From SMWD01 sp002729875 (GTDB taxonomy: Bacteria > Pseudomonadota > Gammaproteobacteria > Steroidobacterales > GCA-2729495): a stretch of 64,000 bases of DNA. Each line of letters opens with the position of its first letter. Positions within the stretch are counted from its first letter, which is position 1. The position numbers and the translations under genes are program-made. Shown piece after piece: positions 34,499-43,541 of this stretch. The notes below the pieces were generated by a model. It did not search any database. It was not told where the DNA came from and worked only from the letters and a program-made list of their open reading frames with translations. The stretch spans positions 1 through 64,000 of the forward strand of contig DASCMH010000019.1 of NCBI GenBank assembly GCA_036010905.1, written 5' to 3'.

Positions 34499-36034
34499 AT
34501 GCAAGACATTATTCGTCGACTGGATGAAAAGCGCGCCGCCGCAAAGCTCGGCGGTGGCCAGCAACGCATCGATACCCAGCATGCCAAAGGCAAGTTAACT
34601 GCCCGCGAGCGAGTCGAATTACTCCTCGACGAGGGTAGCTTTGAAGAATGGGATCTGTTTGTCGAACATCGCTGCACGGACTTTGGCATGGACAAGGCCG
34701 AAAAAGTGCCGGGCGACGGTGTGGTAACGGGATATGGCACTATCAACGGCCGCCTGATCTTTGTCTTCAGCCAGGACTTCACGGTCTTCGGCGGCTCACT
34801 GTCGGAAACCCATGCAAAGAAAATCTGCAAAATCATGGATCAGGCGATGAAAGTCGGCGCACCGGTCATCGGCCTGAATGATTCAGGAGGCGCCCGCATA
34901 CAGGAAGGCGTCGCATCGCTCGGCGGTTATGCAGACGTGTTCCAAAAAAATGTCCTCGCTTCCGGGGTTATCCCGCAAATCTCGGTCATCATGGGTCCGT
35001 GCGCCGGTGGCGCCGTATATTCACCGGCGATGACGGATTTTATTTTCATGGTCAGGGACTCCTCCTACATGTTTGTAACCGGACCGGATGTAGTCAAAAC
35101 CGTCACTCACGAAACCGTTACGGCTGAGGAACTTGGCGGCGCTGCTACGCATAGCACCAAGTCGGGAGTCGCTGACCTGGCCCTCGACAATGATGTCGAG
35201 GCTTTACTGACGACCCGCCGGTTGATGAATTTCATCCCGGCCAATAACAAGGAAAAACCCCCGATCTGGCCAACCGATGACCCGGCCGACCGACGTGAGC
35301 CATCGCTCGACACACTTGTACCTGGCGATCCAATCAAGCCCTATGACATCAAAGAACTAATCTATAAGATTGCCGATGAGGGTGACTTCTTCGAGATCCA
35401 GCCTGAATTTGCACAGAATATTGTCATCGGCTTTATCCGCCTCGAAGGTTCGACCGTTGGCGTTGTTGCCAACCAACCACTGGTGCTGGCCGGTTGCCTG
35501 GACATCGATTCATCGAAAAAAGGTGGTCGCTTCGTGCGCTTTTGTGATGCATTCAATACCCCGATTCTTACCCTGGTCGACGTACCCGGTTTTATGCCCG
35601 GCACCGCCCAGGAGTATGGCGGCATCATTAAACAGGGCGCAAAATTGCTCTATGCCTATGCTGAGGCCACCGTACCGAAAGTTACGCTGATTACCCGCAA
35701 GGCCTACGGCGGCGCATATGATGTCATGGCATCGAAGCACCTGCGTGGTGACGTAAATTTTGCCTGGCCGAGCGCCGAAATTGCCGTCATGGGATCGAAG
35801 GGCGCCGTTGAAATAATTTTCCGCAAGGATCTGGGCGATAAAGATCTGATCGCCAAGCACACGGCCGAGTACCAGGAGAAATTTGCCAACCCGTTTATTG
35901 CCGGCGCACGTGGCTTTATTGACGATGTCATCATGCCACACGCAACTCGCAAACGAATCTGCCGCTCCTTTGCGATGTTACGTGACAAGAAACTTGAAAA
36001 CCCGTGGCGTAAGCACGGCAACATTCCTTTATAA
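34499..36034 (+). CDS. pccB: Propionyl-CoA carboxylase beta chain
   Basis: This 511-residue carboxyltransferase has the N-terminal half with HAKGKLTARERVELLLDEGS and the acyl-CoA pocket GLNDSGGARIQEGVASLGGY, then GPCAGGAVYSPAMTDFIFMV. The C-terminal half has LVDVPGFMPGTAQEYGGIIK and RKAYGGAYDVMASKHLRGD. The D or N-type selectivity region suits propionyl-CoA. It transfers the carboxyl from biotin to propionyl-CoA. A 103-base gap follows the mutase gene, with no clear hairpin terminator, so a single transcript is possible. Confidence 0.94.
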   Translation: MQDIIRRLDEKRAAAKLGGGQQRIDTQHAKGKLTARERVELLLDEGSFEEWDLFVEHRCTDFGMDKAEKVPGDGVVTGYGTINGRLIFVFSQDFTVFGGSLSETHAKKICKIMDQAMKVGAPVIGLNDSGGARIQEGVASLGGYADVFQKNVLASGVIPQISVIMGPCAGGAVYSPAMTDFIFMVRDSSYMFVTGPDVVKTVTHETVTAEELGGAATHSTKSGVADLALDNDVEALLTTRRLMNFIPANNKEKPPIWPTDDPADRREPSLDTLVPGDPIKPYDIKELIYKIADEGDFFEIQPEFAQNIVIGFIRLEGSTVGVVANQPLVLAGCLDIDSSKKGGRFVRFCDAFNTPILTLVDVPGFMPGTAQEYGGIIKQGAKLLYAYAEATVPKVTLITRKAYGGAYDVMASKHLRGDVNFAWPSAEIAVMGSKGAVEIIFRKDLGDKDLIAKHTAEYQEKFANPFIAGARGFIDDVIMPHATRKRICRSFAMLRDKKLENPWRKHGNIPL

Positions 36035-36047
36035 GTGTTCAACCAAT

Positions 36048-38036
36048 ATGTTCAAAAAGATACTAATTGCAAACCGCGGTGAAATCGCCTGCCGCGTTAT
36101 AAAAACAGCCCGAGCCATGGGCATCAAGACCGTTGCCGTTTACTCCGATGCTGATGCAGGTGCCCTGCACGTTCGTATGGCAGATGAATCCGTACCTATC
36201 GGTCCATCAGCATCATCCGAGAGCTATCTCGTCATTGATAAAATCATCGATGCCTGCAAGAAAACCGGCGCTGAAGCCGTTCACCCCGGTTACGGATTCC
36301 TGTCTGAGAATGCAGATTTCGTCGGCCGACTTGACGCCGAGGGCATCGTGTTCATTGGCCCCAAACAGCATGCCATTACGAGCATGGGTGACAAGATCAC
36401 CTCAAAGCTGCTGGCCAAAGAAGCCGGCGTCAACACGATCCCTGGTTATACCGAGGTTATTAACGGGCCGGATCATGCCGTCAAAATTGCTCAGGAAATC
36501 GGCTACCCGGTCATGCTCAAGGCCAGTGCCGGCGGTGGCGGCAAAGGCATGCGCGTCGTCTGGAATGATGATAACTGCCGGGATGGATTTGAGCACGCAA
36601 CGAATGAAGCAAAATCAAGCTTTGGTGATGATCGCGTGTTCGCAGAAAAATTTATTGAAGAACCGCGACATATTGAGATTCAGGTGCTGGCCGACAAATA
36701 TGACAACACCGTCTACCTCGGTGAACGCGAATGCTCAATCCAGCGACGCCACCAGAAAGTAATCGAGGAAGCCCCGTCACCGTTTGTTGACAAGAAAACC
36801 CGTAAAGCAATGGGTGAACAGGCCGTTACATTGGCCAAAGCCGTAGATTATTGCTCGGCCGGCACCGTCGAGTTCATTGTTGACGCCAACAAGAACTTCT
36901 ACTTCCTGGAAATGAATACCAGGCTGCAGGTCGAGCACCCGGTAACGGAAATGATCACCGGCCTTGATCTTGTCGAAATGATGATTCGGGTTGCAGATAA
37001 CCAGGAACTGCCCATCCGGCAAAAAGACATTACCCTGAATGGCTGGTCACTCGAGGCGCGCATTTATGCCGAAGACCCGTTGCGCAATTTTTTACCCTCA
37101 ATCGGCCGCCTGGTTCATTATCAGGCTCCTGCTGAAACCGATACCGTGCGGGTCGATACCGGAATCGAGGAAGGCAGCGAGGTATCAATGTTTTATGACC
37201 CGATGATCGCCAAACTGGTTACCTTCGGTGCGGATCGCAATGAAGCCATTGCCAATATGAATGATGCGCTTGATACCTATCATATTCGCGGCGTATCGCA
37301 CAACATCAGTTTCCTGAATGCACTGATCGCCCACCCACGGTTTATCAAGGGTCGATTGACAACCAATTTCATCGCCGAAGAATACCCGAATGGTTTTCAT
37401 GCCACTGATGTTCCTCATGCTGACCCCAACCTGCCAATTGCCCTTGCCGGTGCAGTACACAAAGCCTACATGGATAGAGCTGCGCGACTAAGCGGTCAGT
37501 TGCCCAGCCATGAGCGTCAGGTAGGGGAAGATTTCGATGTCATGATAGACCAGCAGCAGAACCATTCGATCAAAGTAACCGGCATTAAGGGCGGATACGA
37601 GGTTTCGCTGGGTTCCGAACTATTTCGTATCATCACCGATTGGCAGATTGGTCAGCCGTTGATTCACGCCGAGGTGAACGGTCAGCCGGTCTGCTTCCAG
37701 TTTGATCGAGTCGGGATCCACTACCGATTATCACAACGGGGCACACAGATAGATGCCCTGGTCGCCATCCCGCTTGCAGCCGAGCTTTCCCGGTTCATGC
37801 TTGAGAAACAACCGCCGGACTTATCAAAATTCCTCTTGTCACCCATGCCCGGACTACTCGTCAAACTAGCCGTATCTGAAGGCGATGAGATCAAGGCCGG
37901 TGAAGAACTCGCCGTCGTCGAGGCCATGAAAATGGAAAACAGCCTGCGTGCTGTAGATGATGTCACCATCGCAAAACTGCTGGCAACCGAGGGCGAATCC
38001 CTGGTTGTCGACCAGCCTATCCTGGCCTTTGAGTAG
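36048..38036 (+). CDS. pccA: Propionyl-CoA carboxylase alpha chain (biotin carboxylase plus BCCP)
   Basis: Started at ATG 36048 (MFKKILIANRGEIACRVIKT) the protein has 662 residues. The longer in-frame extension would lie within pccB. The biotin carboxylase part has the glycine-rich ATP loop KASAGGGGKGMRVVW, the ERECSIQRRHQKVIEEAPSP block and EMNTRLQVEHPVTEMITG. The C-terminal biotinyl domain carries VVEAMKMENS with the biotinylated lysine K628. Biotin synthesis genes (bioA, bioD, bioF) lie 11 kb downstream. It is 13 bases behind pccB. Confidence 0.95.
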   Translation: MFKKILIANRGEIACRVIKTARAMGIKTVAVYSDADAGALHVRMADESVPIGPSASSESYLVIDKIIDACKKTGAEAVHPGYGFLSENADFVGRLDAEGIVFIGPKQHAITSMGDKITSKLLAKEAGVNTIPGYTEVINGPDHAVKIAQEIGYPVMLKASAGGGGKGMRVVWNDDNCRDGFEHATNEAKSSFGDDRVFAEKFIEEPRHIEIQVLADKYDNTVYLGERECSIQRRHQKVIEEAPSPFVDKKTRKAMGEQAVTLAKAVDYCSAGTVEFIVDANKNFYFLEMNTRLQVEHPVTEMITGLDLVEMMIRVADNQELPIRQKDITLNGWSLEARIYAEDPLRNFLPSIGRLVHYQAPAETDTVRVDTGIEEGSEVSMFYDPMIAKLVTFGADRNEAIANMNDALDTYHIRGVSHNISFLNALIAHPRFIKGRLTTNFIAEEYPNGFHATDVPHADPNLPIALAGAVHKAYMDRAARLSGQLPSHERQVGEDFDVMIDQQQNHSIKVTGIKGGYEVSLGSELFRIITDWQIGQPLIHAEVNGQPVCFQFDRVGIHYRLSQRGTQIDALVAIPLAAELSRFMLEKQPPDLSKFLLSPMPGLLVKLAVSEGDEIKAGEELAVVEAMKMENSLRAVDDVTIAKLLATEGESLVVDQPILAFE

Positions 38037-38078
38037 TCACCGGGAAAGAACCAATCATGAACCAGCACCAGTCAACAT

Positions 38079-39077
38079 ATGAGTCCAGCCAACCCTAAAC
38101 AACTGGCCAGGCAGGTTCGCGACGGCGACCGCCGGGCACTTGCCCGGGCAATTACGCTCGTAGAATCAACACGCGTTGAAGACCGTAAACCGGCCAACGA
38201 AATACTTACTATCTTGTCACCCCATGCGGGTAATTCCATCCGCATTGGTATCTCCGGTCCCCCCGGTGTCGGTAAATCAACTTTTATCGAAAGCCTGGGC
38301 AACCACATTATCGATCAGGGTCACAAGGTTGCGGTACTGGCAGTTGATCCATCATCAGCTATCAGCGGTGGATCAATCCTTGGCGACAAGACCCGGATGG
38401 AAACATTGTCGCAACGGGCGGATGCATTCATCCGCCCGTCACCTGCCGGCACGATGCTCGGCGGCGTCACTCGCTATACCCGTGAAACCATGCGCATCGT
38501 CGAGGCGGCAGGATTTGACGTCATCATGATCGAAACAGTCGGTGTCGGCCAATCCGAAACCGATGTTGCCAAGATGACCGATTTCTTTCTGCTGATGCTT
38601 TTACCGGGTGGTGGAGATGAACTCCAGGGCATCAAGCGCGGTATCGTCGAACTGGCCGATCTAATCGTTGTCAACAAAGCAGATGGGGACCTCGAAAGTG
38701 TGGCGGCCCGCTCGGCGGCAGACTATCGCGCGGCACTCGGCTTTCTGCACCCGCGCCGGCAGGGTTGGATAGTGCCGGTAGTAACATGCTCGGCACTGCA
38801 TAATATTGGTATCGTTAAAATCCGTGAAGTCATCGATGATTTCCGAAACAAAATGACCGATAACGGCATCATAAATAAATCTCGCGGCCAGCAAGCCAAA
38901 GCATGGCTGTGGAATGAGATATCCTCAACATTACTTGAATCCATGCGCCAGAATGACGGGATTCGTGCCAAAGTTGCCGAACTCGAACAACAGGTTACCC
39001 TTGGCAAAATCTCACCATGGGTCGCGGCACAGGAAATTATCAGCACCTTCCAGCAACAGGATAATGAAAACTCATGA
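38079..39077 (+). CDS. meaB: Methylmalonyl-CoA mutase-associated GTPase MeaB
   Basis: This 332-residue G3E-family P-loop GTPase has GISGPPGVGKST (Walker A, 58-68), DPSSAISGGSILGDKTRM, IETVGVGQSETDVAKMTDFF and the base-specificity motif NKAD. MeaB guards and reloads the cobalamin of methylmalonyl-CoA mutase. Its stop overlaps the epimerase start by four bases (ATGA). Confidence 0.95.
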   Translation: MSPANPKQLARQVRDGDRRALARAITLVESTRVEDRKPANEILTILSPHAGNSIRIGISGPPGVGKSTFIESLGNHIIDQGHKVAVLAVDPSSAISGGSILGDKTRMETLSQRADAFIRPSPAGTMLGGVTRYTRETMRIVEAAGFDVIMIETVGVGQSETDVAKMTDFFLLMLLPGGGDELQGIKRGIVELADLIVVNKADGDLESVAARSAADYRAALGFLHPRRQGWIVPVVTCSALHNIGIVKIREVIDDFRNKMTDNGIINKSRGQQAKAWLWNEISSTLLESMRQNDGIRAKVAELEQQVTLGKISPWVAAQEIISTFQQQDNENS

Positions 39078-39478
39078 TCGGAAAATTAAATCATGTTGCT
39101 ATTGTTGTGCCTGACCTTACGACAGCGGCAACGCTATATAGTGACACCCTTGGGGCCAGCATCTCCAGACCGATACCCCTTCCCGAACACGGCGTCACTA
39201 CAATTTTTGTCGAACTGGAGAATACAAAGATCGAGTTGCTGGAACCACTCGGCGACAGTTCACCGATCGCAAAATTTCTCGCCGACAACCCAACTGGCGG
39301 CATGCATCACCTGTGTTATGAGGTTGATGACATTCTTAAGGCTCGCGATAAACTCATAGCATGCGGTTCACGCGTGCTTGGTGACGGTAAGCCAAAAAAT
39401 GGGGCCCACGGTAAGCCGGTGCTGTTCCTGCACCCAAAGGATTTTTGCGGCACCCTGATTGAACTGGAGCAAACCTGA
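39074..39478 (+). CDS. mce: Methylmalonyl-CoA epimerase
   Basis: This 134-residue vicinal-oxygen-chelate protein begins MIGKLNHVAIVVPDL, with a metal His in this first strand (LNHVAI). It has ENTKIELLEPLGDSSPIAKF and the second metal His in GGMHHLCYEVDD, then LFLHPKDFCGTLIELEQ with the closing Glu. Length and motifs match methylmalonyl-CoA epimerase, which supplies the R isomer for the mutase. It ends the operon. Confidence 0.94.
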   Translation: MIGKLNHVAIVVPDLTTAATLYSDTLGASISRPIPLPEHGVTTIFVELENTKIELLEPLGDSSPIAKFLADNPTGGMHHLCYEVDDILKARDKLIACGSRVLGDGKPKNGAHGKPVLFLHPKDFCGTLIELEQT

Positions 39479-39665
39479 GGCACTGCATCAGGCTGCTCAG
39501 CCACCCCTGTCCACCGCAGACTGCTGCATTATTATACTCTTATAGATCAATGACTTAAAAATCCACCTCCCAGGACTGTCAACCGAATCTGTGACAGTGA
39601 TCAACGCGCCTGGCGGCACTAGCCAACATAATCAGCAGATCCGCTATCACCGAATCAGGCACGAG

Positions 39666-40910
39666 ATGTACGAAGCACACTTTAATTTAAACCGTAAGCC
39701 GTTCGATAATTATTCCGCTGACGGGATTTTTACCCTGAACGATGAATTTGAATCAACCCTAGAACGTATAGAGCAAATACTGTTATCCCGCTGTGCTGTT
39801 GGCGTAATCACTGGCGGGCCGGGTGTAGGCAAAACAACAATTGTCTCAGCGGCCGCCAAACGCGTTGAAGACCAGGCATTCGTCACCCATATTGACATGC
39901 GTCTGTCTGATCCGGATCTACTCTATGACCTGCTGCTGTTGAATCTTGGCGGTGAAAGTGGCGGTGGAGATCAGGCCACTTCCCTGTACCGGCTAAAATC
40001 AACGATCGCCCGGTACAACGATGAACAAGGCCGTAAGATCACTGCGGTTATCGATATCTCAAACCTGACGATCGAGCGCGCCAAGCGAATTCTGCAACTA
40101 GTACATTTGGCAGGTGAGCCTGAATGCCAATTAAATATCATACTGCTCGGGCCACACGCCCTGCACAAACTTCTCGACACACCCGGGCTGATTCATATGC
40201 GTCAGCGTGTGACATTTCGCCACCGGGTTCGACCTCTTACGGTTACCGAAACCGATGCCTATCTCAAACAACAACTGGAACGAGCCGGCGGCCAACCCGA
40301 CTCTATCCTGACACACGGCACGGCCATTATGATATACCAGTATGTCGGTGGCGTACCACGCTTGATCAATACCCTGATGGATGCGGTACTGAGTCATGCG
40401 GCCAAAACCGGAGCTAAAGCAATATCTCCAGGTATGATTACCGAAGTTACCAAACTGCTTGGCTGGCGACTGTTAAGCGGCAACAAAGCAACTCCGGCGA
40501 AAAAGCCTGCGCCAGCAACACCGGCAAAAGCCAAACCTGCGGCCGCCAACCAGGGAACGGTTGATAGCCACAAGGAAGAACTCAGTCCACTTGAAATATC
40601 CGCATCAAATAGCAAAACGTCCACCGCAACGCAGGGAAACCAGGCAGATTCAGCAACAATCAGCGAAACTACAGCCTTGTTGATGGCAGCAGCGCTCGAC
40701 ATGGACACATCATCAGGTAAAGACAAAACATCGTCTATGAAACTGACAGAGGATGAGAAAAAACCCGAAGGTGATCAAAAATCAACAGCAGAATCGAACG
40801 TACCTGCAATGGATGCCACTGATACCAGCGCAACTGGTATGCTGCGCCTTGAAGACCTCGATGCAAACTTTGCCGAAACGATATTCGGTGAGGAAAAGAG
40901 CCTGCTTTAG
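39666..40910 (+). CDS. ExeA/MSHA-type AAA ATPase with low-complexity tail
   Basis: Started at ATG 39666 (MYEAHFNLNRKPFDNY), the usual opening of ExeA-like ATPases, the protein has 414 residues. An in-frame start at 39591 exists but precedes the family motif. Walker A is GGPGVGKTT (50-58), with DISNLTIERAKRILQLVHLA and VGGVPRLINTLMDAVLSHAA marking the rest of the AAA core. From about residue 285 the chain turns into a Lys/Ala/Pro- then Ser/Thr/Asp-rich tail without predicted fold. Related proteins help build secretion or cell-surface machines, often with a peptidoglycan domain; none is seen here. Confidence 0.75.
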   Translation: MYEAHFNLNRKPFDNYSADGIFTLNDEFESTLERIEQILLSRCAVGVITGGPGVGKTTIVSAAAKRVEDQAFVTHIDMRLSDPDLLYDLLLLNLGGESGGGDQATSLYRLKSTIARYNDEQGRKITAVIDISNLTIERAKRILQLVHLAGEPECQLNIILLGPHALHKLLDTPGLIHMRQRVTFRHRVRPLTVTETDAYLKQQLERAGGQPDSILTHGTAIMIYQYVGGVPRLINTLMDAVLSHAAKTGAKAISPGMITEVTKLLGWRLLSGNKATPAKKPAPATPAKAKPAAANQGTVDSHKEELSPLEISASNSKTSTATQGNQADSATISETTALLMAAALDMDTSSGKDKTSSMKLTEDEKKPEGDQKSTAESNVPAMDATDTSATGMLRLEDLDANFAETIFGEEKSLL

Positions 40911-40966
40911 GCCGACAACGACACCAAGCAAACAACAATTTATTAAGAAAGTCTGAATTCTGCGAC

Positions 40967-41944
40967 CTAGCCGGACAGTAGCTCTGCTGCCGCTCGTAAT
41001 GTATTGCAATTGATTGCGGCAAAATAATCGGCTTCGTATTTATTGCTGCGCAGCGTTTTCTTGATGATACTCTCCAGGTTAGGTCGTTTGTCGGCCGGAT
41101 CCTCTGATGCACCCAGTCCACCCCCAAACTCGACGAAAGTATCGACACCCTGTCCTATAGCTGTCTGCATGCACCCAACCCACTTAACCGGGCTGATCAA
41201 CTGGAAAAACAGACGCGAGCGGATACCTCTCACATCCGATTCATGCACATTACCGGTGTAATTCGCCAACACCTGGTAATTCGGTTCACTAAAATCAGTA
41301 GCATCCAGAACTTCCCGGAACAACTGTGCGGCCTTGACCATAAAATAGGTATGAAATGCACCCTCGGTTGCAAGCGGTACCGCACGCTTGCGTGGATAAT
41401 TCTCCGTAACGTAGGCTGCCAGTTCCTCAAGGTCTTGCTGCTTGCCGCCAACAACGGTCTGTTGGGGCAAGTTACAACCGCCGACCTGGCAGAAAAAACG
41501 ATCGGCTATAGGTCGTGCCGTTTCCAAATCGAGTGTCAGGGCCAGCATGCCGCCGGCACCATATGCTCCCATCAGTGCACCGCGTTTTTGCACCAGCGCC
41601 AGGCCGTCACTCAGTGACAGGCTGCCAGCCCCCACCAGTGCAGTATATTCGCCCAGGCTATGGCCTGCAGCCATCAATGGTTTAATTTGGCGGTTGGTTA
41701 GCTCTTCAAAAACCCGCATGCAAGCTACCGAATGAGTTAATAATGCCGGCTGAGTGAACCGCGTCAATCCAATTTCATTATCAGGATCTTCAAATGACAA
41801 CCTGGCCATATCATAACCAAGCGCATCACTGGACTCAGCGTACACATCTCTGGCAACAGAATACTCGGAACAAATATCGCTACCCATACCACGGTACTGG
41901 GAACCCTGGCCCGGAAATACAAACATTACTTTTCGATCGGCCAT
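40967..41944 (-). CDS. Stand-alone malonyl-CoA:ACP transacylase-like acyltransferase (FabD fold)
   Basis: This 325-residue protein has FPGQGSQYRGMG at the start, the nucleophile Ser in AGHSLGEY (S96), the Arg in QKRGALM and the catalytic His in GAFHTYFM (H198). All catalytic residues are present. The ATG has GAGGAG 6-8 bases upstream. It is not within a fab cluster, so it is not the obvious housekeeping FabD. A trans-acting acyltransferase for another pathway is possible. Confidence 0.85.
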   Translation of the reverse strand: MADRKVMFVFPGQGSQYRGMGSDICSEYSVARDVYAESSDALGYDMARLSFEDPDNEIGLTRFTQPALLTHSVACMRVFEELTNRQIKPLMAAGHSLGEYTALVGAGSLSLSDGLALVQKRGALMGAYGAGGMLALTLDLETARPIADRFFCQVGGCNLPQQTVVGGKQQDLEELAAYVTENYPRKRAVPLATEGAFHTYFMVKAAQLFREVLDATDFSEPNYQVLANYTGNVHESDVRGIRSRLFFQLISPVKWVGCMQTAIGQGVDTFVEFGGGLGASEDPADKRPNLESIIKKTLRSNKYEADYFAAINCNTLRAAAELLSG

Positions 41945-42013
41945 AAATACTCCTCAATAAAACAATACTTTTTTTCAGCCAAAGGATTGATGAAGCGGAT
42001 AGCAACAATTCCC

Positions 42014-43264
42014 CTAGTGACAGGCATTGCGGACCTCTTCACCGATAACCGAAATACCCCTGCACACCGTCTCCGCCTGCTGGGAATAGCTGATTCGAAT
42101 ACACTCATGCTTATGCGACCAGTCTTCCTCCAGCCCCGGAAAAAAATGGTGCCCCGGAACAACAATAACCCCACGTTTTTTTAGCCGCTGGTACAACTCA
42201 TCACAGGTAATTGACATCTCGGGCAACCACAGCCAAAGAAAGAAAGCACCCTCTGGCCGATGAATAAAATACTCACAACCATCAAGTGCCGAACGAATCC
42301 AAGCAAGCGCCTGATCAGCGCGCGCATGATAATAAGGCCTAATGACATCGCGACCGAGTTCGATGATCTGCCCGGTTTCAACCAAATCATTTAATAATAC
42401 CGGTCCGACGCTTGAAACAGAAAGAGACATAACAGAATTCAGGCTCGTGATTGCATCAATGATATCGGGATGCGCGACAATAATCCCGGTGCGAACAGCC
42501 GGCAACCCGATTTTCGACAAACTCATGCACAGAATCACATTATCGTCCCATACCGGTTCGACACTCTGAAAAATGATGCCAGGGAACGGCACCCCGTAGG
42601 CATTATCAAGGATCAGAGGCACCTTGCGAGTACGTGCAATATCAAGCAATTGACGAACTTCAATATCAGTCAGCACATTGCCGGTCGGGTTTGTCGGTCG
42701 TGAAACACAAATTGCCGCAATATCATCCTCAACATTGAGACAATCGAAATCAATATGGTATTTAAATAGTCGATCATCAAGATATTCAATGATCGGTCGA
42801 TTGGATACAAACAGTTTCTCCGCCAGGCCAAGATCCGTATAACCAACATACTCTGGCGTTAACGGCAGCAGGATCCGCCGAAACGAACCATCATCGAATA
42901 CACCTGCCAACAGGTTAAACAACTGAAAGAATCCGGACTGACTGCCGCCGGTCAGCGCTATGTGCTCCGGGCCCAGCGGCCAGCCATATTCGCGCTGTAA
43001 CAAACGTGCCAGCGAGGCACGAAACCGGTCATCGCCGGCCGGGCTTGAATAATCGGTTATCATGCGCCGGAATTCATGCGGCTTTCCTGCAACTTCGCGT
43101 GTTCGTTCTGCAAGTAACTGCAAAACCTCAGGAATATGCGCAGGATTGCCGCCGCCTAACATCATCACCGGCTCTTCACTCACCATCGCCGCGCCAAGAT
43201 CATCCATCAATTGCCGCGCACCGGTGTGCCGCCTGAACCGGTTACCAAATTTGGAAAACTTCAT
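42014..43264 (-). CDS. avtA: Valine-pyruvate aminotransferase
   Basis: Started at the ATG at 43264 (MKFSKFGNRFRRHTG) the protein has 416 residues, like E. coli AvtA (417). Matching blocks include MLGGGNPAHIPEV, ALTGGSQSGFFQLFNLLAGV, CVSRPTNPTGNV, DNAYGVPFPGIIF, the PLP-lysine motif CMSLSKIGLP and the C-terminal EGAFFLWLWLPEM with VVPGHHFFPGLEEDW. It transfers an amino group between valine/alanine and their 2-oxoacids. No ribosome site is obvious at this start; a longer reading to 43354 lacks family support. Confidence 0.93.
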   Translation of the reverse strand: MKFSKFGNRFRRHTGARQLMDDLGAAMVSEEPVMMLGGGNPAHIPEVLQLLAERTREVAGKPHEFRRMITDYSSPAGDDRFRASLARLLQREYGWPLGPEHIALTGGSQSGFFQLFNLLAGVFDDGSFRRILLPLTPEYVGYTDLGLAEKLFVSNRPIIEYLDDRLFKYHIDFDCLNVEDDIAAICVSRPTNPTGNVLTDIEVRQLLDIARTRKVPLILDNAYGVPFPGIIFQSVEPVWDDNVILCMSLSKIGLPAVRTGIIVAHPDIIDAITSLNSVMSLSVSSVGPVLLNDLVETGQIIELGRDVIRPYYHARADQALAWIRSALDGCEYFIHRPEGAFFLWLWLPEMSITCDELYQRLKKRGVIVVPGHHFFPGLEEDWSHKHECIRISYSQQAETVCRGISVIGEEVRNACH

Positions 43265-43541
43265 GATGTTCTGTGCAGATGGGAGATCGGAAACAGACTG
43301 TACTTTTTTCAACGCCGTCTGTCGATCCAGTCTGCGCCAAAAAGACCCGTTCATGCGAACAAAGTCTGCTTGTCATGCTTTGCTCAGCGTCAGGGCAAAG
43401 ACCTCACATTGGGAACTTTCAGCCGTACTCCGCTCACTCCTGCTTACAAGCGTCATTCGATTTCACTGAAAATGTCATATACGCTGAGCAACTCAACAAT
43501 GTGCGCAATTCAGCCCGACAACCAGACCAGATCAATGCCGG

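Noticed and set aside
43265..43541. Small gene between avtA and the ThDP enzyme
   Set aside because: The plus-strand frames there run antisense into both neighbours and show no motif or ribosome site; the gap is probably just the avtA leader.
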